A stretch of DNA of 64,000 nt from Anisus vortex (taxonomy: Eukaryota; Mollusca; Gastropoda; Planorbidae). The stretch spans positions 9,935,783-9,999,782 of the forward strand of contig OX421505.1 of NCBI GenBank assembly GCA_949126835.1, read 5' to 3'. Below, in pieces: positions 34,561 to 46,200 of this stretch; position 1 is the stretch's first letter; every line of letters starts with the position of its first letter. A model generated the notes under the pieces. That model saw only the letters and a program-made list of their open reading frames with translations. It was not told where the DNA came from and ran no database searches. Position numbers and translations under genes: made by a program.

Positions 34561-37500
34561 ACAAATTTGGGATGCACATAGTAAACACGGGGTGCAAATT
34601 ATGCAAAATAAAAGTAAACGGTAAGAATTTCAAATTTAAATATCTCAAAGATTTTAATTTTCATTTTCTAACCCCCCCTCCCCCATACCAAATATAGGCT
34701 ACTTCGCAAAATGTCTAATTATTCTCAAGAATTATATGAAGGGCATGTCATTCCCCCCCCCCCCAGACCTCTTCCCTCCACGAATGCGTACGCCAATGTT
34801 CCAGGTTAGGCTATTCTCTGACGAATGCTAGGGTTGCACCAACCTATATAACAAGAAAGCCCAAAGTTTTGTGAAGATATAGATCTATCTCTCCAATTAT
34901 TAATTGACCTATGGTCATTTCAGTTTATTTATGCTTTACTGCTTCGTTTATATATGTTTTACATGTTGGCTAGGCCCTATATATCTTTTTATAACTATAA
35001 TATATATATGTAGGCCTATGTATAAAGACATAGGGTATCTGTCTTGGCCCAACATCTTGAAGCAATTTAATTATTTAAACATGAAATCCTAGTGCTACCA
35101 TATTCTTTTTACTGTACTTTAATTTGTCAAAATTAGCTCCTTTTAATTTTTGAATTTTGAAGTATAAACATTTGCCACATTTATTACCATTAATTTCCAA
35201 TAACTGTTCTGGGTTTATTTCTTCATTTCATTACATAGTAAGTGTGTATCTACAAATAATATGAACATTATTGTAACACTAGTTTTGGTTATAGCATGAT
35301 AATTTTCTAAAATTGATTATTTATGATAATAAATCTTCTAATATTGATTATTATTATTCTAAAATTGATTATTTATGATTATAAATCTTCTAATATTGAT
35401 TATTATTATTCTAAAATTGATTATTTAAGATTATTACTCTTCTAAAATTGTTTATTTAAGATTATTACTCTTCTAAAATTGATTATTTAGGAATATTTAT
35501 CTTCTGGTATTATTATTACATAATTATAATATTATAATATTGATCTTCTGGAAAAGATTATTATATTATTTTTTATTTGCTTATTAAATATTTTACACCA
35601 CAGTGGTGCTTTATCTGTTATCACTTTTAGAATCAATACAAACAAATATTGTTTATTTATGCTGTGTCAAACTATCAAACACAACCACTCAAAATGTATA
35701 TACTGCATATGTATATGTTTAACTTTTTGTAAAAAAAAATATAACATAACTGAAAAAAAATGTGTGAGCTTGTTGAAACTAGGTGTGTTTTTCTTTTAAA
35801 CAACCAGAGAATTTGTTTTGACTGACAGACCCCTGGCCTCAAGTCTTTTACACTTACAATCAAAAGAAGAAAAGAGAAATGCAGAGGTATTTTCATAAAA
35901 GACAAAGTATGTTAATTCATTAGAAATATTTCCACGACTTTCTGTCTCATCCAGTGAAAGTTTAGTGTTTTTCCAGATCTTCTGACAAGAAAATTAAAAC
36001 AAAACTTTTTTTTTCGGTGAAAGATGTCTTGAACAGTGGATAAGTTTAAGCCAATGGGCTAAAATTTGCACTAAGGTTCACTTTAATATTTGTTTGTTTA
36101 CCCTTGGAGCACGGATTAGCCCATCAAATTGTCTTGGCTACTCTTTCCTTCTATTTGTCAGCCAAAAAAAACCAACCTGTTATTGATGGTGTCAGTTCAA
36201 AAGTCTTTGTAAGGTCAATATAAAATAAAACTCAATGAAGCAGTGCTCATTATAGCTTCCGCAGACATTGTATATAGAAGGATTGAGTGACCGACACAGT
36301 GCATTAATGAATTCCCTGTTAAAATCATCATCACTGTTTCCAAGCCAGAATTGCAAGGTTGGGAAAAACAAAAAAGGGGTGGGGAGGGAGGGCGAACAGT
36401 GCAAAATTTGGGGGGCAAACAGTATTAAACTCATTATCAATCAATGCAGCTATTGTGTGCCTGTCAGAGCTGGGCATATTGATTTTGGGCATGCTCTAAT
36501 TTTTTTATATTTAAAGGCAAGGTGAAGAAATGCCAGTATGAGAATGATTTTTAACAAGAAAGCACAGCAGTGTGTTGGAATCATGCGTAATTTTCCATGG
36601 TTCTACAGTGAGACCAACATGTACATCCTAATGCACTGTAAACAAACAAAGGACCTGTCTTTACAGGAGATGGATGTTCTTTTATTGAAAGATTAGTATT
36701 TTGCAGGACTAGCCTTAAAACACCTGCAGAGCAACAGGGTTTGAACTCAAATTGTTTAGTTGGCAGTCTAAAGAGTACTAATAGCACTAGACCCACTACC
36801 AGCAGATTATAACTTACCGGTATTTGCAGCTATATTGGTTGATAGTAATGATGTCCTGTTCTTTAAGGAGGGGGGGGGGGGGGGGGGAATTCATCAGAAT
36901 AGTTGTAAGCCATATATAAGCTAATGCTTCACTAGGCCTACTTATTGACTCACTGTATGAAGGCTGGGACTATCACATTTGAATAGTATTTCTATCAAAC
37001 AGATATAGTCATATAGACAGAAAATCAAAGAACAAAAAAAATAGCAACAATTGTTGGGAGTTACCTACAGCATGCCGTAGCACCGTATTGAAGGGGAAAA
37101 ATTATGTTTTCCATACGTAATATATAGGGCCTATATAAATAGCTTTTAAGGCAGAAGTTTATATACAAACTCAAACTGTGTGGAGGCCTATTCGATATTT
37201 ATTAATTTAAAGTAAAAATGCTAATAGGCCTACAATACAAGAAAGGACAAGTCACAAAGAGGCAATATATTAGCCTGCTATATAACATTAACATTATAAT
37301 ATGTAAATTTCATATAAGATAGGCCTATAGGGCCTAACTCAGACTAACTGTAACTTATATAGGCCAAACTGCCTTAAATGTATTGAACTATTACTATATT
37401 TATTATATTGTATTAGTATAGGCCTACTATTAGATTTATATGTTTTACTTTAAACTTTAAATGAACAAAATTGAATGCTAAATAGTTTGAAATAGTGGTA

Positions 37501-40023
37501 AAAGAATAGTGCAAGTGAAAGGCAGATGGTGAAAGAATGATAGCCACAATAAAACACTAGGCCTAAGCTGCGCTAAGCCCAGCATCCAGTCTATTCATAA
37601 CAAAAGAAAGAGAAAACAGCTGATTGCCTTTCCCTTTCTTCCCTGGCCCTATTACTATTCATTTGCAACTTGAGGTTTGACCCAAATCTGAGGTCGACTT
37701 GTACATTTTAAATTAGGTCAATATTTGTCCAAAAAGTAATTATCTCAAATAACAAAGAAGAAGCTCGAGTAAACAATAACATAAACTTATAGTTAACTAT
37801 AGGAACTAAGACTAATATGAATATAAATATATAAAAAATTGGTATAACCATCATACACTTCATACAGTAGAACCAAGAGAGAGACTAGCCCTAGGTCGGC
37901 ATCATATACGTCATATTATAGATAGTATGTAATAGTTAAAAGCTATTATTAGAGATAGTCAGATAGTCCATCATATTAATTATAATAATATTTTTTATTC
38001 AAGATGAATAGGCCTAAATAATGCAAAAAAAACGAAAATGGATGGATAAAGTGAAGCAATAATGACTCACCTAAAGAAAGAAATAAAATATGTCCATGAG
38101 AAATAATACTTGTACAGTGATTACACAAGTGACATAAAAAAATACTAGCGAGTTGAACGATGAGACTAGCTCTTCCAGTGGCTAAAACTTGTGTTCCAAC
38201 TAACTCTCTTCGCCGTCACGATTTATCCCCTCGCATCAAGTCAGTGAAAACTGGCTACGACCAGGTTCACAAATCCATGGGGGTTTTTTCTCACACAAAT
38301 CTGTGTTGTTGTTTTTTCGGTTGCGGTCAGTTGCGGGGGTATTTTAATTATTACATTTGTTTAATATTCAAGTTTAATTTCTTTTTCTGTTTATATTGTA
38401 TTCGAATCAATTAAAGTTTTAACTTTCTAAATTCTTCCAACAAACAAAAAAACGCCTGTTCCCAGAATAGCTATAGGCCTATACCTATACACCTGTGTGT
38501 GTGAGTTATTTAATAAAGTTAATATATTATAGCAATTTTAGCTTACTAGTACTACTAGACTAGTAGGTTTATGTAAAATTGTGTTGATATCATTTGTTTT
38601 TATAAAGACATACCTACACTATAACAAAATGTTTAGTATAGGCCTAACAATAAAAAAAAATCGTATTTGCACACAACTAAGCGGACTTTTAGCGGACTTA
38701 GACGAATGTATTTTTTTATATCAAGGAAATAAATTATGCATTAATTAAAAGCCATAGGCGTAACGTAAACGTAGCCACGGAGGGGCATATTGCTACATGC
38801 CCCTCCCCCAACCTCATTCTTTTTTTTTTTTTTGCAACCGTTTAACCGTTGTTGTTTTTTGAATCTATATAAATTTTTTCCATTTATAAATTATAGGCCT
38901 AAGCTTAAGAATTCTAAAGACAATTTAATTGTCAATTAGGCTATATATAGAGAGAACATATTGGAATTTGGGCGAATTTCTTAACCTTCTTAAGTATTGA
39001 CATTTGTTAGGCCTATAGGTCAACTTTTATTAACAAATTAAGGGCCTATATCAAATCCCTCCCCCTCCTCCCTTTAAAATCCTATAGCTACGCCACTGTC
39101 AATGAAACACCACAATAAGAAACTTCTGAAACATTCGGGAGTCGAAGTTTCCTGGTTAGGCAAACGTTTAAAATTAATGACAACCAGACCGACAACCTAA
39201 CTACTAACCTAATGAATTAAATGCCTAGCTTATAGCCTATAAATATTTTTTCTAAAAGTCCGGCAGTTTGACCCAATGTAGGCCTATTGTTCGATGTGTT
39301 GTAAAGCAATTAAAATTCTTATCTTCTTTTCCATGGAACCCTATATCCTTCAAAAATAATGCCGCACTCAAAATTATTGTGTCCCCTTGTCAATACCAAT
39401 GAGTAAACCTATTTTAATGTAGGCCTACATAAACCTGTCATAAACTATAGAAGATTAGTTTTCTTTTTTTTTGTGTTTGTTTTTAATTATGGGTTCTTCT
39501 GAGTTTTATTTTGTTCAAGATCTGAGTTTTGATGGCAACCTAGGGATGGACCTCATCACCGATGTACTTTTCTAAAAAAAAACTCAAGACAATACCAGGG
39601 GAGCTAACAATGATAAATTATTTCTTTGCGTAAAAATGCGAAATTATAGCCCTTGTCCAACTTAATTATATTTATGAATTTATTGAAGTGTTTCAATTCT
39701 CCTTAAGTTGAAATTAAAATAAATAGAAAATAAAACCTAAAACATTTTGTCATCTGTCTAAATCGAATGTTCGTACGTTAATTCAATTTCTTTTTTTTTT
39801 CTGGAGATTATTTATCTTTCAGAGCTCTGGATATTAGCTCTGAGGTTGCGCGTAGTGCCTCAAAGGTCTCACAAGAGCTCAATGGAAAATGGCCAAAATC
39901 CAACCTGACCTTGACTCGTGCTATCCAATACTGGGGAGTAATGTATGAAAACAAAAATAAATGTTCCTCCTAACATTGACAGTAATTTGAATTAATAGAC
40001 AGACTCTGCGCAACTTTAGGTCT
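34561..40023. other. Gene-free AT-rich region rich in TAGGCCTA
   Basis: No gene was recognised. About 35,275-35,520 is a degenerate ATT-rich repeat near TTCTAAAATTGATTATT. A poly-G run lies at 36,868-36,887. From 36,932 to 39,428 there are thirteen AGGCCTA motifs, twelve of them TAGGCCTA. An 84-codon plus frame at 38,160-38,414 begins with an arginine-containing leader but has no assigned homologue. A GTAGC-type transposon end lies near 39,090-39,103. Confidence 0.5.
38160..38414 (+). CDS. Doubtful small ORF, 84 codons
   Basis: The first 35 or so residues (starting MRLALPVAKTC, then an RRHDLSPRIKSVK stretch) have normal composition and look like an amphipathic, basic mitochondrial-type leader. 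After residue 41 the frame runs into Cys/Phe-rich low-complexity sequence, so any real coding part would have to end near 38,280. No good splice donor is apparent there, and no partner exon was seen downstream on this strand. I do not recognise the protein. Chance open frame is the more likely explanation. Confidence 0.15.
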   Translation: MRLALPVAKTCVPTNSLRRHDLSPRIKSVKTGYDQVHKSMGVFSHTNLCCCFFGCGQLRGYFNYYICLIFKFNFFFCLYCIRIN

Positions 40024-40921
40024 ATAATTATAGGCCGAGATAATTAAAGAATTATAGGCCGAGATGTATTATAGAAATATAGGCCGAGATATATTATAGA
40101 ATTATAGGCCGAGATGTATTATAGAATTATAGGCCAAGATATATTATAGAATTATAGGCAGAGATAAATTATAGAATTATAGGCCGAGATATATTATAGA
40201 ATTATAGGCCGAGATATATTATAAAATTATAGGCAGAGATATATTATAGAATTATAGGCCGAGATATATTATAGAATTATAGGCAGAGATATATTATAGA
40301 ATTATAGGCAGACATATATTATAGAATTATAAGCCGAGTTATTTTATAGAATAATAGGCCGAGATTTATTATAGAATTATAGGCCGAGATGTATTATAGA
40401 ATTATAGGCCGAGATATATTATAGAATTATAGGCAGAGATATATTATAGAATTATAGGCCAAGATATATTATAGAATTATAGGCCAAGATATATTATAGA
40501 ATTATAGGCCGAGATATATTATAGAATTATAGGCAGAGATATATTATAGAATTATAGGCAGAGATATATTATAGAATTATAAGCAGACATATATTATAGA
40601 ATTATAAGCCGAGTTATTTTATAGAATTATAGGTTGAGATATATTATAGAATTATAGGCAGAGATAAATTATAGAATTATAGGCCGAGATATATTATAGA
40701 ATTATAGGCAGAGATATATTATAGAATTATGGGCTGAGATATATTATAGAATTATAGGTAGAGATATATTATAGAATTATAGGCCGAGATATATTATAGA
40801 ATTATAGGCCGAGATATATTATAGAATTATAGGCCGAGATATATTAAAGAATTATAGGCCGAAATATATTATAGAATTATAAGCCGAAAAATATATTATA
40901 GAATAATAGGCTGAGATATAT
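40024..40921. repeat. 25-bp satellite, about 36 units
   Basis: The unit contains ATAGAATTATAGGCC followed by GAGATATATT. Units vary mainly at GGCC (GGCA, GGTT, GGCT) and at GAGAT (GACAT, AAGAT). The array ends about 430 bp beyond the likely ATP6V1H poly(A) signal. Confidence 0.95.
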
Positions 40922-41356
40922 AAATAGTAAATCTATATCGTTACAACCTACAACCACAGATACAGGTGATACTTTCAACTTAATAATAAGAGTAGTATTA
41001 TTTTTTTTAACTTTTATAAAAATGTGTTGAGTGAATAAGTCACATCCCTAAATTTTTATTGAAATTTTTCATTTAAAAAAGTGAGTATATAGGGTAAGTG
41101 AGGCCCACATGATTTCAACTTCAACATAAATGTGTGGTCCCAAAGTGAAATAATCATAAATTTGTTGGTCAAAGATACTACACAAAAGAAAAATAAAATA
41201 ATATAAAATAAAATAAAATATAAAATAAATAAATATAAAAATAAAAAATTTCTTTGAAACCTAAATAAGAATCTATTAGGCTACCTAAAAAAACGTATAC
41301 ATGGCTAATGATTACATATAAAATAATAAAACGACTCCTTATTTAACATAGAAAAG

Positions 41357-43139
41357 TTTATTGTCCATTTCCTTTTGTTTTGTACGCATTAAATTTTGTA
41401 CATCAACATTTACACCTAATTACTTATTGTTTAGCTAGAAAAAATAAAATAATTTTCATAACATGATCTGTAGGGGAGAACAGGTTCTCCAAGCCAGACA
41501 ATGTAAAGAAAAAGAAAATATTGAATTATCTATAACAATACAATATCCAATCTCTCCATGATAAATCTGTGGACAAAGTAAAACTAATTTGTTTGTTTTT
41601 ATCACATTTAGGCTCCACATATACATGCCAAAGGGGGAAAAAATGATATTCAATGACAATTGTAATATTCTGTGTTACACAAGCTACATATAAATTATAA
41701 ATATCACAATTTTACATTAAACACCTGGAGTAGTCTGTTCACCTTTGTCAGGTACATAGCTAGTTAATCAAATATAATGAAAAGGACTTGTTACAGATAT
41801 TGGTAATGGTGTAGATGTAAATTTTGGTAAGGTTACTTTCCGTTTTAATTGTACAATCTATAACTTTATGTAACTTTTGTTTAGAACCTGATAAGTAATA
41901 AACAAAGTTTACCATGAATGTTTTTTTTTTTAAAAGACTGAAATTTCACATATACAAGTTTCTCAACAGAGGGAGATTAAAATTGATATGAAGTTTTGAG
42001 ATGTTCAAGCAATTATCCTTTTCAGCAAAAAAAAAAACAAAAAAAAAAAAGGCAATTTACTACAAAATCAATAATTACATGTACAGCAAAATTATTCCTT
42101 TTTAACTCACACCATGTTTTATTTTAACTCTTGAACTAATGCTAACTTTATAACCATGTGACAAAGAAAATACATGAAGGTGTACACTACTTACAACATG
42201 GCAAAAAAACAACAACAAACATTTGGTCCCAAACAAAGAATATAGTGACAATTTTTTTATTTTTTTTTACTTCATGAATGCTAAACATCTGCACTCTATT
42301 ATGCACTACTGGTACAGTTTTACATCAGGATAAGCTAAACTAGCGAGAAACTACACGAATATGAACAAACAGACTGTGACAGGAATGCATCTTTTGTTAA
42401 TGCCAGTGAACAGAATACAGGATTGAAAAAAAGTTTTAAAAAAAAATATTAGTGTATCACATTTTGATGCAGTAATTTGTGTGTCTTAAGAAAAAAAAAA
42501 AAACTTTTTTGTTTCAGCAATTAAAAAAAACACTTTTGAGGCTGATGTGAAAGAGCTATTTAAATGACCGAAAAAATGTTTTTTAAATCTCTTATTTTTA
42601 TCAAAAGTTTACTGAATAAAGCTTGATGAAAAAAAATTGTAACCAACTACTTCTGTATAGTAAACCATATGTTGTTGTTTTCAAATTGAAAATTACTGAG
42701 CTACTTTTAATATTTTACTTTGCACTGACTGTCATCAAGCAATACTCTATACACCAAATTATTTGAGTCAGTCAGGCAAACAGCCCTTTGATCTACCCAC
42801 TAGCCAGTCTTTGTAATAACCCAGCAGGGTATTTATACAATCATGTAACCAAATTAATTGTAAAGTTAACCAGAAACTCCTGATTAATTAAGAAATATAC
42901 AATAAATATATATGTATATATATAATCATATAATAAACATTATAAACAATTTTAACTACAGCAGATTCCATTGAAAATAGTAATCCCTAAATGATGAAGG
43001 GGTTGGGGGACCTAGTTAAGGAATGATCAAGTCTGTCAGGGAAGATGAGCCAGCTGTGATCCAATGGTACATTTGAACGACTGCTTCAACTTGGGCCATT
43101 TGCACTAGGAGGGGGAGGGGGGTCCTTTTGTTGGTTTAT
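41357..43139 (-). other. Probable 3' UTR of ATP6V1H
   Basis: From the stop codon down to the AATAAA complement TTTATT at 41,357-41,362 the sequence is AT-rich and free of recognised transposons, unlike the flanking DNA. Other TTTATT sites (for example near 42,118) could serve as earlier poly(A) signals. The exact end is inference. Confidence 0.45.
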
Positions 43140-43209
43140 CTAGGCTCGCTTGGGTCCTGCTCCACCGAGGGCCGGCTGGTTGACGTCTACGGTCTTACCG
43201 ATGTATTCC
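43140..43209 (-). CDS. ATP6V1H: ATP6V1H coding exon 15 and stop
   Basis: Residues 453-475, [20 protein letters not shown] then RA and TAG at 43,142-43,140. Acceptor CTAACAG. Confidence 0.95.
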
Positions 43210-46200
43210 CTGTTAGAAACAAGCAAAAACAAACTGATCCAACCAGGCCTGAGCATTGGCACAAATAAACATAAACATTGGGTTTACACAAATAGAGTCA
43301 TTGGGTTTAAATCAACAGAAAGACTTGCATTGTAAAATTGTAACATGTTCGACTCACCAGTTGTGTACCATAAGCTTCTGGACAGCAATGAGAGCCTCGT
43401 ACTTCACGTTGGGATCTGTGTGAAGCATGTACTGCATGACAAGCTGTTTCCCACCAAGCTGTTCCACAATGCTGTTGACAGAGAGGTGAATGTTACTTCT
43501 ACAAGGCAGAGTTTGTTCAGAGTAAACTAACTAAATATCCAAATGTGAGAGAGGCTTGGTGTGCTTTTAGATTGTCATGTTTTCTCAAATACTCAGTGGG
43601 CCCCAGAGATCCCCATAAAACTCCCTCATGATGGTCTGTAAGTAATGTAAATTATCTAAAGTTTAAGACCCCAGTTGTTTAGAGACAGCGCTGTGGCAGT
43701 CTATCTTTAGAGCCCACCATGGACTTGGACGACATGAAATGCCAGGCTTACCGTTTCCCTCTGGGATAGTATCTGACGTATTCACCAATGTCATGGGCAG
43801 CAACAGACAAAACTAGTGGGTCCTTGCTGGTGTCCAGTAGTCGAATGAGCATCCTGTGAAAAAATAAAATTCCCAGTTTCAATAAATACCCTGGAAACCA
43901 AACATAGTGAGGTAAAAACAAGAGGACACAACTCTCAGGCAGGAACACAGTTTTCACGCAGTACGAATAAAATTATTGACTTTAAGCATGTACAGAGAAT
44001 ATGCTATTTCAGGGTTCTTGCAATAAAATCAATTTTAAGTCTTAAAAAAACAAAACAAAAATTAAAAAAAAAAAAAGACAACTAAATAAAATGCCAGACT
44101 TACTTGAGCAGTTCGTAGTTGTTCTCGTTCAGGTGGGCAGCATTCTCATGCCAGAAGCGGTCAGATCTGTGAACCGGACTCCACTCAAGGCGTCCAGACT
44201 TGACCTCAGTGATGTATTCATCCAAGGAACTATTAGATTAAAAATCAAAACAATAACAAACAATTACACTTGTTGCAAAAGAACATAGGAGGCTAAAAGG
44301 GATTCAAGTTGTTAACCATTATAGACACACATCAATATGCAAGACTAGACATATGATAATTGTGGGTCACATTAATGTTCAGTATAAAAGGGACATCTGT
44401 TTATTCTAAGATGAGGTAAATAAGTACTTGAGCTTTCATTGTTTGTTCTTTAGCAAAGAAACAATTTAAAAAACTGTCGCCACTTTAAAAAAGAAATTAA
44501 ACTAGAAGAATGTTTTCTTAGACACGGATACATTGATTCTCCATCCTCATTAAAACTTAGATTTTTTTCAATCAATTGATTAGGTTTCTAGTGTTAACAT
44601 GAACTATTTTGTAGATTTTATTCAAATAATCTTGTCTAGCCTTTACAAACCTAGAAAAATAGTCTAATCCACTATTTTCTTATATCTAGCCTTGACCTTA
44701 CCTTAAATTCCTAATGGACTCATTTAACTTTTCACTGAGATACTTTAAGTCTGCCACAATGTCTTCGTCCTGATGTTGACGGCATTCCAGCAGCTCAATG
44801 TGTTTTAGAACCTGCAGAGCATTCAACAATAAAGCAACATGAAAACTTTGCCATGCATTATTGTAATGTTTCTTTTAAACTGCTAGTAATGATGGGCCTT
44901 TTCTTTTCTTTAAAATGATATGGCCACGTTTGACTTAAATGCTTGACTTAAAAACATGGAAGCTTTAACTGTGATGAGACTAGTCATAGTCCTTAAATGC
45001 AACAATTCAAACGCAGACAGACACTAACCTTGCACTGGACCATTGACAGGGCATGCTCTTGGCGAACACTCTCGTCCTCAACATTCTCTATCAGATTCTG
45101 CACAAGATATAAAACAATAAAAAACAGGATGTAGCTTTTTTAACTAACTAACTACTGCAAATTACTGTCCTAAATATTGGACACAGTGGTCTAGCAACAG
45201 CAATTTTAGATTACCATTGCGAGGGCATTGAGTTTAAATCCCAGTTTAACTGTATGATTTTTTTCCCCCTGTGACTGGAGGGTGTCATTGAGTTAAAACC
45301 AGCTTTAATGGCTATCTGACATTGGTTATAAAAAGAAAAAGGTGACTGGGCATTGTGCTAGCAACATAATACCATTATCACTGAAACTGGTTAACATTGC
45401 TTCACTAGCCCTTACATGGTATGAAAGGGTTACTTATTTTACATTGCATACTGACTCAACATAACAAATAAAATCTAGCGTCCCATGCTATCATGCATTT
45501 TATAACTATAAAAATCCACCATCTCTGTTCATTGCACAAACACTATTGTTATTATTTATCACTTAACTGTAAACTATTTTAATACATTTTTGCTTTTTCC
45601 ATCGTCAATTTCTTGATTAAGGAAACAATATTTTCATCTACCAATGGTAAAGTGAAACCCTGTTATAGAGACAGCAATGTGGCAGTCTATCTTTAGAGTC
45701 CACCATGGACTTGGATGACATGAAATGCCAGGGTTACCGTTTCCCTCTGGGATAGTATCTGACGTCATGGGCTCGGATGACATGAAATGCCAGGCTTACC
45801 GTTTCCGTCTGGGGTAGTATCTGACGTATTCACCAATGTCATGAGCAGCAACAGACAAAACCAGCGGGTCCTTGCTGGTGTCCAGGCGAATAATGTTTAA
45901 GCCTTTCACGAATCATGTCAGGGTTGAATAAATCATTGACAACCACATAAACACTGAGAGTACGGTCACAATGGTCACAATGTACTTACTCTGAATGTGG
46001 CCAAAACTATTCTGGTGACTTTTTCTTTCACAGCATCACTGAGAACATCTGCCAGTGTGGGAATAATGTTGCCACTGAATTTTAAAATAAACAACAGACA
46101 CATTATTTTGCTACAGCTGTCCGTAGGCTTAAATGAAATACATTCGCTTCATTCGCTACACTTTCAGTTTTTTTTTTAGTGACATAATGAGCATGAAACA

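Noticed and set aside
43150..44288. Plus-strand frames over 43-44 kb
   Set aside because: They are antisense to ATP6V1H exons 12-15, which have strong protein similarity and splice sites on the minus strand.
45775..45894. Exon 13 duplicate as a mutually exclusive alternative exon
   Set aside because: The acceptor and the first exon bases are not conserved, and it lies before exons 10-12, so it could not simply replace exon 13.
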